Shown here: positions 15,701 through 24,489 of the stretch, one piece after another | Numbering within the stretch: position 1 is the first letter of the stretch | Layout of the letters: each line of letters starts with the position of its first letter | Source: Paractinoplanes lichenicola | GTDB taxonomy: Bacteria > Actinomycetota > Actinomycetes > Mycobacteriales > Micromonosporaceae | Direction: 5' to 3' | Length of the DNA: 64,000 nt | Assembly: GCF_016785085.1 (NCBI RefSeq) | Contig: NZ_JAENHO010000007.1 | Span: 248,001-312,000 of the forward strand | The notes under the pieces: model-generated | Told to the model about the DNA's origin: nothing | Seen by the model: only the letters and a program-made list of their open reading frames with translations | Database searches by the model: none | Position numbers and translations under genes: made by a program

Positions 15701-18700
15701 CTACAGGGCTGACTGAGCGAGCTTGTCGGGGTTGCCGAAGCGGTGTGCGGTGATGCTCACGGCCTGTTCGTGCAGGAACGGGAGCAGCTCGATCCGGCCC
15801 GCCTCGGTCACCGGGCCCGACCACACGGCCAGGTCGGGGCGGCCTTCGGTGGCGCGGGCCAGGGCCTCGAACGAACCGCCGATCAGGCGCACCCGGTTCA
15901 CCGAGCGCAGGCCGGCCGCGAACGTGGCGTCGTCCTCCACGCGGATGTCGAACGGGATGGCTGCGGCCACGTCGGCCGGCAGCGCTTCGGCTACGGAGAC
16001 CTGGACGGGAGCGCCGGTCCGCACGCCCGCGGCCACCACTCGCAGCAACGAAGCCACCGGGGCGCCGGCGGACAGGCGCACGGTGACGGAGACGGGCAGG
16101 TAGCGCAGCACGTTGCGCTCGGCCCAGAGGCCGGAGACATCCGACTGCCCGAAATGCTCCGACCAGGCCCGAGCGTCGCTGCGGACGGCGCGGGCGAGCA
16201 TGTCCGATTCCGGAAGCGCGGCCAGGAGCGCGCGTACATCCGAGGGCGTGTCTCCCGAGTCGACAGCGGGCGCTGACCGCCACCCGGTCAGGCCGACCAG
16301 GTAGTTGGGTCCGCCGGCCTTGGTGCCCGGTCCGACGGCCGACTTCTTCCAGCCGCCGAAGGGCTGGCGGCGGACGATCGCGCCCGTGATGCCGCGGTTG
16401 ACGTAGAGGTTGCCGGCTTGCACGCGGTCGAGCCACGTCTGCAGTTCGGCCGGGTCGAGCGAGTGCAGCCCGGACGTGAGCCCGAAGTCGACGTCGTTGA
16501 CCAGGTCGATCGCCTCGTCCAGGGTTGCCGCGGTCATCACGCCCAGCACCGGGCCGAAGTATTCGGTGCGGTGGAACTCGGACCCGCGGGTCACGCCGTC
16601 GCGGATGCCGGGGCTCCACAGGCGGCCGCTGCCGTCCAGCGACTTCGGCTCGAGCAGCCACTTCTCGCCGGGGCCGAGCTTGGTCAGGCCGTCCAGCAGT
16701 TTGCCCGCGGCCGGCTCGACGACCGGGCCGACCTGGCTGCGTGCGTCGGACGGCCAGCCCACGGTCAGCGACGACGCCGCGTCGAGCAGCTGGTGGCGGA
16801 ACCGCTCGGACCTGGCGACCGAACCGACCAGGATGACCAGCGAGGCGGCCGAGCACTTCTGGCCGGCATGCCCGAACGCGGAGTGCACCACGTCCTTGAC
16901 GGCCAGGTCGAGGTCGGCGCTGGGGGTCACGATGATCGCGTTCTTGCCGCTCGTCTCGGCCAGCAGCGGCAGGTCGGCGCGGAACGACCGGAACAGCTGC
17001 GCGGTCTCGTACGCCCCGGTCAGGATCACCCGGTCGACCAGCGCGTGGGCGATCAGCTGGCGGCCCAGCCCGTTCTCCTCGACCTGCACGAGCGTGAGCA
17101 GGTCGGCGTCGGGCAGCACCGGCTTGATGATTTCGGCCAGCAGGGCGCCGCAGCGTTCGGCCTGCCCGGCCGGCTTGAGCACGACGGCGGAACCCGCGGC
17201 CAGGGCCGACAGCACCGAGCCGGCCGGGATCGCGACCGGGAAGTTCCATGGCGGCGTGACCAGGGTCAGCTTCTCGGGCACGGCCACCGCGCCGTCGACG
17301 TCGTCCAATTGCGCGGCCAGCTCCGCGTAGTAGTGCGCGAAGTCGACGGCCTCGGACACCTCCGGGTCGGCCTGGTCGGCGGTCTTGCCCGTCTCGGACG
17401 CCATCACCTCGATCAGGTCGGCGCGGTGGGCCTCGAGGGCCTCGCCGATCCGGTGCAGCACCTCACCGCGGGCGGCTCCCGAGAGCGAACCCCACGCATC
17501 GGCAGCGGCCACCGGGGCACCCAGGCGATCATCCAGCCGGCGTTCGTCGATGACCCGCGCGGCATCGATCGTGGCCACCCCGAGCGTCGAGGACGCCACC
17601 CGCCCGAGCACCTCGCGCACCACCGAGCGGTTCGCCGCGACCGAGGGATCAGTGTCAGCCGCATTTACGAAATGTCCGACATGGAAGACGGGGGTGAAGG
17701 AGGTAGTGGGATCGGCGGAGGTGGAGGGGGAGGCGGGGGATGCGGAGGCGGCGGGGGATGCGGAGGCGGCGGGGGAGGCGAAGGGGGTGGAGGGAACGGC
17801 GGAGCCGGCGGGGGAGGCGGAGCCGGCGAGGGAGTCGGGGGTGGCGAGGGCGGCGGAGGTGGGGGTGGCGGCAAAGCGGCCGGCGACCCGATGCGGAGCA
17901 GGCACGGCGGAGTCCAGCGCGGCCAGCGACGCCAGGAAGCGGTCACGCTCGCGCGCGAAAAGCGAGGAGTTGCTGTCCAGCTCGAACACCGCCGACATGA
18001 AGTTGTCGCTCGACGCGCCTTCCTCCAGCCGCCGGATCAGATAAGCGATCGCCACGTCGAACTGCTCGGGCCGTACGACCGGGGTGTAGAGCAGCAGCCC
18101 GCCCACCTCACGCCGCACCACTTCGGCCTGTCCCTCGGCCATGCCCAGCAGCATCTCGAACTCGATGCCCTCGCGCACCCCGCGCCGCCCGGCGAGCAGC
18201 CACGCATACGCGACGTCGAACAGGTTGTGCCCGGCCACCCCGAGCCGCACGTTGCCGATCCGTGCGGGGTCGAGCGCGTAGTCGAGCACCCGCTTGTAGT
18301 TGGTGTCCGTCTCCTGCTTCGAGCCCCACGTCGCCAGCGGCCACCCGTGCACCGTCGCCTCGACCTGCTCCATCGGCAGGTTCGCGCCCTTGACCAGGCG
18401 CACCTTGATGCCCGCGCCACCGGTCTGCCGGCGCACCGCGGCCCACTCCTGCAGCCGGATCATCGCGGCCAGCGCGTCCGGCAGGTAGGCCTGCAGCACG
18501 ATCCCGGCCTCGAGGTTGTGCAGCTCGGGCTTGTCGAGCAGCCGGGTGAAGACCGCGATCGTCAGGTCGAGGTCCTTGTACTCCTCCATGTCGAGGTTGA
18601 CGAACTTGCGCGTACGGGCGGTGGCGGCCAGCGTGAACAGCGGCGTGAGCTGCTCGACGATCTCGGTGACGGCCTCGTCGAACGCCCATGGGTTGTGCGG

Positions 18701-19273
18701 GGCCACGGTCGAGGACACCTTGATCGATACGTAGTCGACGTCGTCGCGGCCCAGCAGCCGTTCGGTCTCGCGCAGCCGCCGCGTCGCCTCGCCCCGGCCG
18801 AGCACCGCCTCGCCGAGCAGGTTCACGTTGAGCCGTACGTCCCGGCGCTTGATCTTCGCGATCGCGCGGCCCAGCTTGGCGTCGGTCGCGTCGACGATCA
18901 GGTGGCCGACCATGCGGCGCAGCACCCGGCGGGCGATCGGCACGACCACCCCGGGCATGACCGGCGCGAGCAGGCCACCGGCGCGCACCGCGGCACGCAG
19001 GGGAGCGGGCAGGAACCGCGGCACGTCCGGCGCGAGGGCGGCCAGGGCGCGGGCACTGACCCGTACGTCCTCCGGCCGGACCACGCCGTCGACGAAGCCG
19101 ACCGCGAAGGCCAGCCCCTTCGGGTCGCGCAGCAGGCCGGCCAGTTGCGCGGCGGAACCGGTGGTCTTGATCGCCGAGGCCTCGTGGAGCCACCGGCGGA
19201 CCAGGGCGATGGCCTCGTCGGCGAGTTCGTCTCGCTCGACGTTCAGGGGCCGGGACTGGACGACGTCAGACAT
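15701..19273 (-). CDS. putA: Bifunctional proline dehydrogenase / L-glutamate gamma-semialdehyde dehydrogenase
   Basis: A 1190-residue PutA. Residues about 1-455 are the FAD-dependent proline dehydrogenase barrel (KVSSTVAPHNPWAF, FVNLDMEEYKDLDLT, RLVKGANLPMEQ, GVAGHNLFDVAYAW). Residues about 545-1010 are the NAD-dependent aldehyde dehydrogenase with catalytic Glu in LLAETSGKNAIIV and Cys in GHAGQKCSAASLV. Together they oxidise proline to glutamate, channelling the semialdehyde. The C-terminus has an extra domain of about 150 residues. The two enzymes are joined by an unusually long Ala/Ser/Pro linker (about residues 465-530) encoded by a simple-sequence tract. It has no N-terminal DNA-binding domain; the divergent LysR protein is the likely regulator. 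Confidence 0.96.
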   Translation of the reverse strand: MSDVVQSRPLNVERDELADEAIALVRRWLHEASAIKTTGSAAQLAGLLRDPKGLAFAVGFVDGVVRPEDVRVSARALAALAPDVPRFLPAPLRAAVRAGGLLAPVMPGVVVPIARRVLRRMVGHLIVDATDAKLGRAIAKIKRRDVRLNVNLLGEAVLGRGEATRRLRETERLLGRDDVDYVSIKVSSTVAPHNPWAFDEAVTEIVEQLTPLFTLAATARTRKFVNLDMEEYKDLDLTIAVFTRLLDKPELHNLEAGIVLQAYLPDALAAMIRLQEWAAVRRQTGGAGIKVRLVKGANLPMEQVEATVHGWPLATWGSKQETDTNYKRVLDYALDPARIGNVRLGVAGHNLFDVAYAWLLAGRRGVREGIEFEMLLGMAEGQAEVVRREVGGLLLYTPVVRPEQFDVAIAYLIRRLEEGASSDNFMSAVFELDSNSSLFARERDRFLASLAALDSAVPAPHRVAGRFAATPTSAALATPDSLAGSASPAGSAVPSTPFASPAASASPAASASPASPSTSADPTTSFTPVFHVGHFVNAADTDPSVAANRSVVREVLGRVASSTLGVATIDAARVIDERRLDDRLGAPVAAADAWGSLSGAARGEVLHRIGEALEAHRADLIEVMASETGKTADQADPEVSEAVDFAHYYAELAAQLDDVDGAVAVPEKLTLVTPPWNFPVAIPAGSVLSALAAGSAVVLKPAGQAERCGALLAEIIKPVLPDADLLTLVQVEENGLGRQLIAHALVDRVILTGAYETAQLFRSFRADLPLLAETSGKNAIIVTPSADLDLAVKDVVHSAFGHAGQKCSAASLVILVGSVARSERFRHQLLDAASSLTVGWPSDARSQVGPVVEPAAGKLLDGLTKLGPGEKWLLEPKSLDGSGRLWSPGIRDGVTRGSEFHRTEYFGPVLGVMTAATLDEAIDLVNDVDFGLTSGLHSLDPAELQTWLDRVQAGNLYVNRGITGAIVRRQPFGGWKKSAVGPGTKAGGPNYLVGLTGWRSAPAVDSGDTPSDVRALLAALPESDMLARAVRSDARAWSEHFGQSDVSGLWAERNVLRYLPVSVTVRLSAGAPVASLLRVVAAGVRTGAPVQVSVAEALPADVAAAIPFDIRVEDDATFAAGLRSVNRVRLIGGSFEALARATEGRPDLAVWSGPVTEAGRIELLPFLHEQAVSITAHRFGNPDKLAQSAL
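17690..17880 (-). repeat. Low-complexity G-rich tract encoding the PutA linker
   Basis: About 190 bases in which the + strand is almost entirely purine-rich G runs with few C and T; the coding strand is correspondingly C-rich. An 18-bp unit GGGGGATGCGGAGGCGGC occurs twice exactly (17735-17752, 17753-17770) with degenerate neighbours. In frame it encodes Ala-Ser-Pro-Ala-type repeats between the two PutA domains. Many runs of three to five G on the template strand make G-quadruplex formation possible. Length variation between strains by slippage would be expected and would remain in frame when whole 18-bp units change. Confidence 0.85.
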
Positions 19274-19365
19274 GCCGAAAGTGTCCTTCCACGATCCGTT
19301 CAGGAAAAGCGACGGTTTCCGACGAGTACTCTTCAGTTCTGCTTAACATTTCCGGGGGATGACCA

Positions 19366-20274
19366 ATGTTGGAGATCAGGCGCTTGGTGCTGTTACGCGA
19401 GCTCGCCATCCGCGGCACGATCGCCGCCGTGGCCGAGGCGCTCAACTTCTCCCCGTCGGCGGTGTCGCAGCAGCTCAGCCTGCTCGAGAAGGAGGCCGGC
19501 CGGACGCTGCTGCGCAAGTCGGGGCGCGGGGTGCAGCTGACCCCGCAGGCCGAGGTGCTGGTCGCGTCGGTCGGCGAGATCCTCGACAGCCTCGAGCGCG
19601 CGGAGGCCGGGCTGCAGGCGTCGGTGACCCGGGTCAGCGGCCGGGTCCGGGTCGCCGTGTTCCAGTCGGCCGCGCTCGCCCTGATGCCGGCGACACTCCT
19701 CGCCATGGCGTCCCGCTTTCCCGACGTACGGGTCGAAATGGTGCAACGTGAGCCGGAGGAGGCGCTGCGCGAAACCTGGGCCCGCGACTTCGACATGGTG
19801 ATCGCAGAGCAGTACCCGGCTCACGCCGCGCCACACCACCCCGGCCTCGATCGCCACCCGCTCACCACCGACGCGATCCGGCTGGCCCTGCCCGCGGTGG
19901 AGGCGGCCCTGCACCCGGTGGCCTCCCTCGACGAGGCCCGGCACATGCCCTGGGTGATGGAGCCGCGCGGCACGGCCTCCCGTCACTTCGCCGAGCAGCT
20001 GTGCCGGTCCACCGGCTTCGAGCCCGACGTCCGTTACGAGACCGCCGACCTGCAGGCCCACATCCGGCTGGTCGAGTCGGGCAACGCGGTCGCCCTGATT
20101 CCCGACCTGCTCTGGCTCGGCCGCGACACCTCGTGCCGCCTGCTCGACCTGCCCGACCGGCCGCGCCGCACGATCTTCACGGCCCAGCGCGTGGCCGGCG
20201 CCGCCTCGCCGACGACCCGCGCCCTGCGCGAGACGTTGGAGCAGGTCGCGGCCGAGCTCACCGGCGGCCGCTAG
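19366..20274 (+). CDS. LysR family transcriptional regulator, probable putA regulator
   Basis: A 302-residue LysR-type regulator. Residues 1-60 are the winged helix (LVLLRELAIRGTIAAVAEAL, then FSPSAVSQQLSLLEKEAGRTLL), followed by the linker helix and a periplasmic-binding-like effector domain (VSGRVRVAVFQSAA to ALIPDLLWLG). It is divergent from putA across a 92-base gap, the classic LysR arrangement, so proline or a catabolite is the likely effector. The gap contains GGAAA-N8-TTTCC (19303-19320), a weak candidate site. The start ATG follows a GGGGGATGACC ribosome-binding region. Its 3' end overlaps the DedA gene by 17 bases. Confidence 0.9.
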   Translation: MLEIRRLVLLRELAIRGTIAAVAEALNFSPSAVSQQLSLLEKEAGRTLLRKSGRGVQLTPQAEVLVASVGEILDSLERAEAGLQASVTRVSGRVRVAVFQSAALALMPATLLAMASRFPDVRVEMVQREPEEALRETWARDFDMVIAEQYPAHAAPHHPGLDRHPLTTDAIRLALPAVEAALHPVASLDEARHMPWVMEPRGTASRHFAEQLCRSTGFEPDVRYETADLQAHIRLVESGNAVALIPDLLWLGRDTSCRLLDLPDRPRRTIFTAQRVAGAASPTTRALRETLEQVAAELTGGR

Positions 20275-20890
20275 CGACCAGCTCTGGCTCGGGCTCCTCG
20301 GCCGCCGTCTTGGCGCGGCGCCGCTCCACCAGCGTGTAGGCGCCGCCGATGACCATGCCGAGAGCGATGCCGAAGGCCGCCCCGAGCAGCGGAGACCGGG
20401 CGAACGTCTCGCCGCCGAGCCGGCCCAGGCCGATCGCGTACGTCGCCCACGCCACCGCGGCCAGTGTGGTGTGCAGCGTGAAGCGGCTCGGCGGCAACCC
20501 GGCCGAGCCCGCCGTCATGGCGGTGGCGGTGCGCCCGTACGGGAGGAACCGCCCGACCAGGATCGCGCCGCCGCCGTGCCGCCGCAGCGCCCGCTCGGCC
20601 TTCTGCTTGGCCATGACCAGCTTGGGGTTGCGCACCCGATGCCCGGCCGTGCGCCCCAGCAGGTAGGCGACCCGATCGCCGGCCAGCCCGCCCGTGATCA
20701 CCACCGCGGCCAGCATCACCACGTCGGGCGGCCCGCTCGCCGACAGCGCGGCCAGCCCGATCACGACGGGGTCGGACGGCATGGCCGGGATGAATCCGTC
20801 GATGGCCACGATCGCGAAGACGACGACGTAGAGCCACGGCGACGCGATCAACGGCAGCAGGTGGTCAAGCAATTCTCTCGCCTCCCTCAC
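20258..20890 (-). CDS. DedA family membrane protein
   Basis: A 210-residue (from GTG 20890) SNARE-associated/DedA protein. The family blocks are present: an N-terminal hydrophobic helix (LYVVVFAIVAIDGFIPAMPSD), GGLAGDRVAYLLGR, the conserved FLPYGRTATAMTAGSAGLP segment with its Arg/Gly motif, and two C-terminal helices. DedA proteins are inner-membrane lipid transporters/flippases tied to undecaprenyl-phosphate or phosphatidylethanolamine recycling. A GTG at 20962 would add 24 mostly polar residues and is less likely. The 3' end overlaps the LysR gene by 17 bases. Confidence 0.87.
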   Translation of the reverse strand: MREARELLDHLLPLIASPWLYVVVFAIVAIDGFIPAMPSDPVVIGLAALSASGPPDVVMLAAVVITGGLAGDRVAYLLGRTAGHRVRNPKLVMAKQKAERALRRHGGGAILVGRFLPYGRTATAMTAGSAGLPPSRFTLHTTLAAVAWATYAIGLGRLGGETFARSPLLGAAFGIALGMVIGGAYTLVERRRAKTAAEEPEPELVASGRR

Positions 20891-21040
20891 CTCGACCGTA
20901 CGGATCACGGAGGCCGCCTTCGATGGTGCGAGCCCGCCTGTCCGGGGTGGGGGTAACTCCACCCCGCACGAGCAAGGCTTACCGGGGACCGCAGCCGCAG
21001 AGTGAGGGAAGGTGCACGGCGAGTGGAACTCCAGGCGAAG

Positions 21041-21769
21041 TCAGATGATGCCGCCGTTGCTGCGGATCGTCTGGCCGTTGATCCAGTGACCCTCGGGGCC
21101 GGTCAGGAAGGCGACCATCGCGGCCGCGTCCTCCGGGGTGCCGAGCCGCTCGAGGGGCGGCTGCTTGGCCATCCGGTCGATCGTCTCCTGGTCCTTGCCG
21201 TCGAGGAAGAAGCTGGTCGCGGTCGGGCCGGGGGCCACCGTGTTGACCGTGATGTCGCGGCCGCGCAGCTCGCGGGCCAGGATCAGGGTTGTCGCCTCGA
21301 CGGCGGCCTTGCTCGCGGCGTAGCCGGCGTACGTGGGAAGTTGCAGGCCGACGATCGAGGTGGAGATCGTGATGATCGAGCCGCCGTCGCGCACCCGGCG
21401 GGCCGCCTCGCGGGTCACGACGAACGTGCCGCGGATGTTGGTGCGGTGCATCCGGTCGAGCTGGTCGAGGTCGATCTCGGCGACGGGGGAGAGGGTCATG
21501 ATCCCGGCCGAGTTGACCACCGTGTCGACCCCGCCGTACGTCCGCTCGGCCAGGTCGAACAGGGCCGCGACCTCCTTCTCGTCGGCCACGTCGGCCCGCC
21601 CCGCGACGGCCTGCCCGCCCGCCTCGACGATCTCGCGCACCACCTCGTCGGCCAGGCCGGCGTTGCCCGCGTAGCCGACGACGACCGCGTCGCCGCGCGC
21701 GGCCAGCTTGACGGCGGCGGCCCGGCCGATGCCCCGCGAGCCGCCGGTGACGATTGCTACCCGTGCCAT
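21041..21769 (-). CDS. SDR family oxidoreductase
   Basis: A 242-residue classical short-chain dehydrogenase: cofactor motif VTGGSRGIGRA, NSAGIM, catalytic Ser in ITISTSIVG, Tyr and Lys in YAGYAASKAA, and NTVAPGPTAT. The nearly neutral residues after the glycine motif (AARGDAVVVGYAGNAG) do not settle NAD versus NADP. It is close to 3-oxoacyl-ACP-reductase-like SDRs of secondary metabolism. It lies divergently from a TetR regulator over a 101-base gap with palindromic sequence, so it is probably that regulator's target. Confidence 0.88.
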   Translation of the reverse strand: MARVAIVTGGSRGIGRAAAVKLAARGDAVVVGYAGNAGLADEVVREIVEAGGQAVAGRADVADEKEVAALFDLAERTYGGVDTVVNSAGIMTLSPVAEIDLDQLDRMHRTNIRGTFVVTREAARRVRDGGSIITISTSIVGLQLPTYAGYAASKAAVEATTLILARELRGRDITVNTVAPGPTATSFFLDGKDQETIDRMAKQPPLERLGTPEDAAAMVAFLTGPEGHWINGQTIRSNGGII

Positions 21770-21788
21770 GACTGTGCTCCTAGCGTCG

Positions 21789-21814
21789 ATATCGCTGCGC
21801 CGTAGCGCTGATAT
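21789..21814. promoter_or_regulatory. Candidate TetR operator between the SDR and TetR genes
   Basis: ATATC (21789-21793) and GATAT (21810-21814) bracket a partly symmetrical core containing GCTGCGCC and AGCGCT. TAGCG words recur through the rest of the gap (21781, 21803, 21835, 21844 regions). The site lies in the 101-base divergent gap where a TetR repressor would be expected to act. The symmetry is imperfect, so this is a candidate only. Confidence 0.4.
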
Positions 21815-21870
21815 GACGACCGTAGCACGAAGCCTTAGCGGCGTTAGCGTGGTGGCGTATCGTTGATTTC

Positions 21871-22569
21871 ATGACGACGATCACCCCCGACGTGCGGGCC
21901 GCCATGATTGCCGCCGCCGAGCAGCAGCTGGTGGCCTCGCCCGACGGCGACATCGCCACCCGGGCCGTCTGCGAGGCCGTCGGCGTCACCCAGCCGGTGC
22001 TCTACCGGCTCTTCGGCGACAAGAACGGGCTGCTCGACGCGCTGGCCGACGACGGGCTGCGGCGCTACGCCGAGCACAAGGCGGCCCAGGCCAAGACCGA
22101 CGACCCGCTGGCCGACCTGGTCGCGGGGTGGGACGACCACATCGACTTCGGCCGCCGCAACCCCGCGCTCTACCAGCTGATGTTCGCCCCGCGGCCGCGC
22201 TCGCACGCCCGGGCCCGGCGCCAGATCATGGACCTGCTGGAGGCGGCCCTGCTGCGCTGCGCGGCCGTCGGGGCGTTGCGGATCAGCCCCAACGCGGCGG
22301 CGCAGCTGATCCTGCCGGCCAACGTCGGGCTCGTGCTGAGCTGCATCGCCCAGCCCGAGCTGTTCGACGATCCCGGCCTCTCCACCCGTACGCGGGACGC
22401 CATCTTCGCCGCCGTGCTGACCTCGCCGGCCACGGAGCCGGAGGCCGACCCGCTGGCCGCAGCCGCCCTGCGCCTGCGCTCGCAGCTGGCCGTCTCCGGC
22501 ACCGACGCCCTCGAGCCGGCCGAGATCGCGTTGCTCGACCGCTGGCTCGAACGGCTGACCAGGGCCTAA
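21871..22569 (+). CDS. TetR family transcriptional regulator
   Basis: A 232-residue TetR protein. The HTH covers residues about 10-55 (AAEQQLVASPDGDIATRAVCEAVGVTQPVLYRLF, quoted here only to place VTQPVLYRLFGDKNGLLDAL). The C-terminal ligand domain is all-helical and of ordinary length. It is divergent from the SDR gene and probably represses it and itself. The last four bases overlap the convergent FAD oxidoreductase gene. Confidence 0.88.
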   Translation: MTTITPDVRAAMIAAAEQQLVASPDGDIATRAVCEAVGVTQPVLYRLFGDKNGLLDALADDGLRRYAEHKAAQAKTDDPLADLVAGWDDHIDFGRRNPALYQLMFAPRPRSHARARRQIMDLLEAALLRCAAVGALRISPNAAAQLILPANVGLVLSCIAQPELFDDPGLSTRTRDAIFAAVLTSPATEPEADPLAAAALRLRSQLAVSGTDALEPAEIALLDRWLERLTRA

Positions 22570-23939
22570 GCCCGGCGCACCGGCACCTGACCGGCCCGGA
22601 AGACGTTCGCCGGGTCGTAGCGGTCGGCGATCGCGGTCAGGCGCTCCAGCGTGGCCGGGTCGTAGGAGCGGGCGATCCGCTCCGCGCCCGTGCCCGAGCC
22701 GACGTTGGGCAGCGCCCCGCCGGTCACCCACGGGTCGAGGGCCGTGAAGACCGACGCCGCGTGCGGGCCGAGCAGCGGCAGGACCGGCGGCACCGGGACG
22801 CCGATCAGGATCAGGCTGTATCCGGCGTCGCGGTGGCACAGCGCGCTGGGGTGCTCGCCCGCCTCGGCCAGGGCCCCGCCCAGCTGCCGCAGCTCGACGA
22901 TGACCTGCGGCGACCCCGACTCGGGGCCGGCCGCGGCCAGCAGCGCGTCGGCCGCCTCGGCCGGGAACGCCGAGAGCAGGCCGGCCTTCTCGCTGAACGG
23001 CATCGGGTCGGCCGGGTCGGAGTGGATCATGCCGATGGCCGTGTACGGGATCGTCTGCACCGCGTCGACGACCGGGGTGGCCGCGGCCCGCAGCGGGGTG
23101 AGCGCGGCCTGACCCGACTCGGCGGACTCGGTCCACGCGAAGCGGACGGCCACGGTGAACTTGCCCGCGAGCGGCTCGGGCACGCCGGGCGCGTTGGGCA
23201 GCTGGAGGAAGGCGAGCGACGTGGTGGCGGCCCGGGACAGCGAGGCCGACCATTCGCGCCACGTGTGCACCACGGTCGCGGCGTCGGCGGCGGCGAAGTA
23301 CAGGGCGCCGGCGTACAGGGTGGTCAGCGGGATCAGGTCGAACTCGATGGCGGTGACGATGCCGAGCGCGCCCTTGCCGCCGCGGACGCCCCAGAACAGG
23401 TCGGGCTCCTCGTCCGGGGTGGCCCGGCGCAGCTCGCCGTCGCCGGTGACGATCTCGACGGCCCGTACGCGGTCCGACGCCCACCCGAACGTGCGCGCGA
23501 CCGGGCCGAGCCCGCCGCCGGTGGTGTAGCCGACCACGCCCACGCCCGGGGCCGAGCCGCTGAGCGGGGCCAGCCCGTGCGGGGCGGCCGCGTCGATGAC
23601 CTGCTGCCAGCGCACCCCGGCGCCGACGCGGGCCCAGCCCTCCGGGTGCACGACGCACTCGCCGAGCCGGCCGGTCAGCACCAGGATCGCGTCCTCGAGC
23701 GGGTCGACCAGGCCGTGCCCGGTGGCCTGCACGGCGATCGCGTGCCCGGTGGCGGCGGCGAAGCGTACGGTCTCGGCCACGTCCCGCTCGTCCGCGGCCT
23801 CGACGACCGCGAGCGGCTTGGGGGTCACGGCGACATTGAATCCGGTGGCCAGGGCGGGGTACTGCGGGTCGCCGGGCAGCGCCAGCGTGCCGGTGAGCTT
23901 GCCGCGCAGCGTGTCGAAGGTCTCGACGGCGGTGGTCAT
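22566..23939 (-). CDS. FAD-binding oxidoreductase (berberine-bridge-enzyme family)
   Basis: A 457-residue PCMH-type flavoprotein. The FAD-binding N-terminal domain has IAVQATGHG, whose His is placed to be the covalent flavin ligand, and VGYTTGGGLGPVARTFGWASD; the second cysteinyl flavin position of bicovalent enzymes is not evident. The C-terminus ends with the BBE motif SYDPATLERL...YDPANVFR. Members oxidise alcohols, sugars or secondary metabolites with O2. It faces the YciI/ECF42 operon across a 196-base gap. The substrate is unknown. Its 3' end overlaps the TetR gene by four bases. Confidence 0.88.
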   Translation of the reverse strand: MTTAVETFDTLRGKLTGTLALPGDPQYPALATGFNVAVTPKPLAVVEAADERDVAETVRFAAATGHAIAVQATGHGLVDPLEDAILVLTGRLGECVVHPEGWARVGAGVRWQQVIDAAAPHGLAPLSGSAPGVGVVGYTTGGGLGPVARTFGWASDRVRAVEIVTGDGELRRATPDEEPDLFWGVRGGKGALGIVTAIEFDLIPLTTLYAGALYFAAADAATVVHTWREWSASLSRAATTSLAFLQLPNAPGVPEPLAGKFTVAVRFAWTESAESGQAALTPLRAAATPVVDAVQTIPYTAIGMIHSDPADPMPFSEKAGLLSAFPAEAADALLAAAGPESGSPQVIVELRQLGGALAEAGEHPSALCHRDAGYSLILIGVPVPPVLPLLGPHAASVFTALDPWVTGGALPNVGSGTGAERIARSYDPATLERLTAIADRYDPANVFRAGQVPVRRA

Positions 23940-24073
23940 GGTGGTCCCCTTCGGTCATCCGCGGTCAACACCGACGACTCTGCCGAGCGGCACTTGTGGT
24001 CCGCTTGAGAACGACCTAAGAAGCTCTTGCGTCACCCGTCCGCACAGATTCCTCGAAACTTTCCGCGCGGGGT

Positions 24074-24102
24074 TGTCGATTCCGCGGCTCGTCGCGCGAC
24101 GA
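24074..24102 (+). promoter_or_regulatory. ECF42-type autoregulated promoter
   Basis: TGTCGA at 24074-24079 is followed after exactly 17 bases by CGACGA at 24097-24102, about 34 bases before the YciI start codon. TGTCGA at -35 with CGA(T/A/C) at -10 is, to my knowledge, the target promoter of the ECF42 sigma group, and the operon downstream encodes an ECF42 sigma factor, so this is very likely its own promoter. A second TCGACA (24107-24112) on the opposite strand makes the element partly symmetrical toward the divergent oxidoreductase. Confidence 0.65.
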
Positions 24103-24135
24103 CCGGTCGACAGTGATCCACGAGAGGATTGAGCC

Positions 24136-24489
24136 ATGAAGTACGCACTGCTGATGTACAGCGTCGAGAAGAGCTGGGCCGAGGCCGACGAGGCGACCCG
24201 CGAGCAGGTCTACGCGGCGCACGGCCGCTTCTCCGAGCTGCTGCGCGAGCGGGACGCCGAGCGCGGCGGCGAGGAGCTGGCGCTGTCGAACACCGCCACC
24301 ACCGTCCGGGTCCGCGACGGCGAGCCGCTGCTGACCGACGGCCCGTACGCCGAGACCGCGGAACAGCTGGGCGGCTTCTACCTGGTGGAGGCACGCGACC
24401 TGGACGAGGCGCTCGAGTTCGCCCGGCAGCTGGCCACGGTGGAGGACATCATCGAGGTGCGCCCGGTCGTGGAGCACCCGGCCGCGTGA
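24136..24489 (+). CDS. YciI/DGPF domain protein
   Basis: A 117-residue YciI-like protein: MKYALLMYSVEKSW start, central LTDGPYAETAEQLGGFYLVEA, which contains the DGPY variant of the DGPF motif, and the closing VEDIIEVRPVVE. Ferredoxin-like fold; biochemical role unknown. These proteins are almost always encoded next to an ECF42 sigma factor, as here, with the GTG of the sigma gene overlapping this stop (GTGA). Expected to be coexpressed with, and perhaps a target or partner of, the sigma factor. Confidence 0.9.
   Translation: MKYALLMYSVEKSWAEADEATREQVYAAHGRFSELLRERDAERGGEELALSNTATTVRVRDGEPLLTDGPYAETAEQLGGFYLVEARDLDEALEFARQLATVEDIIEVRPVVEHPAA

Noticed and set aside
19303..19320. GGAAA-N8-TTTCC as the LysR site for putA
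   Set aside because: Only 5-bp arms and not the T-N11-A form; kept as a weak note in the LysR entry, not listed as a site.
16418..19540. A 1040-codon open frame on the + strand opposite putA
   Set aside because: It mirrors putA in a GC-rich genome, encodes low-complexity Arg/Gly/His-rich sequence and has no family motifs. It is a shadow of the real gene.
21844..24008. Very long open frames on both strands over the TetR and FAD oxidoreductase genes
   Set aside because: They run through real genes in other frames with repetitive Arg/Gly/Ala composition and no plausible starts or motifs.
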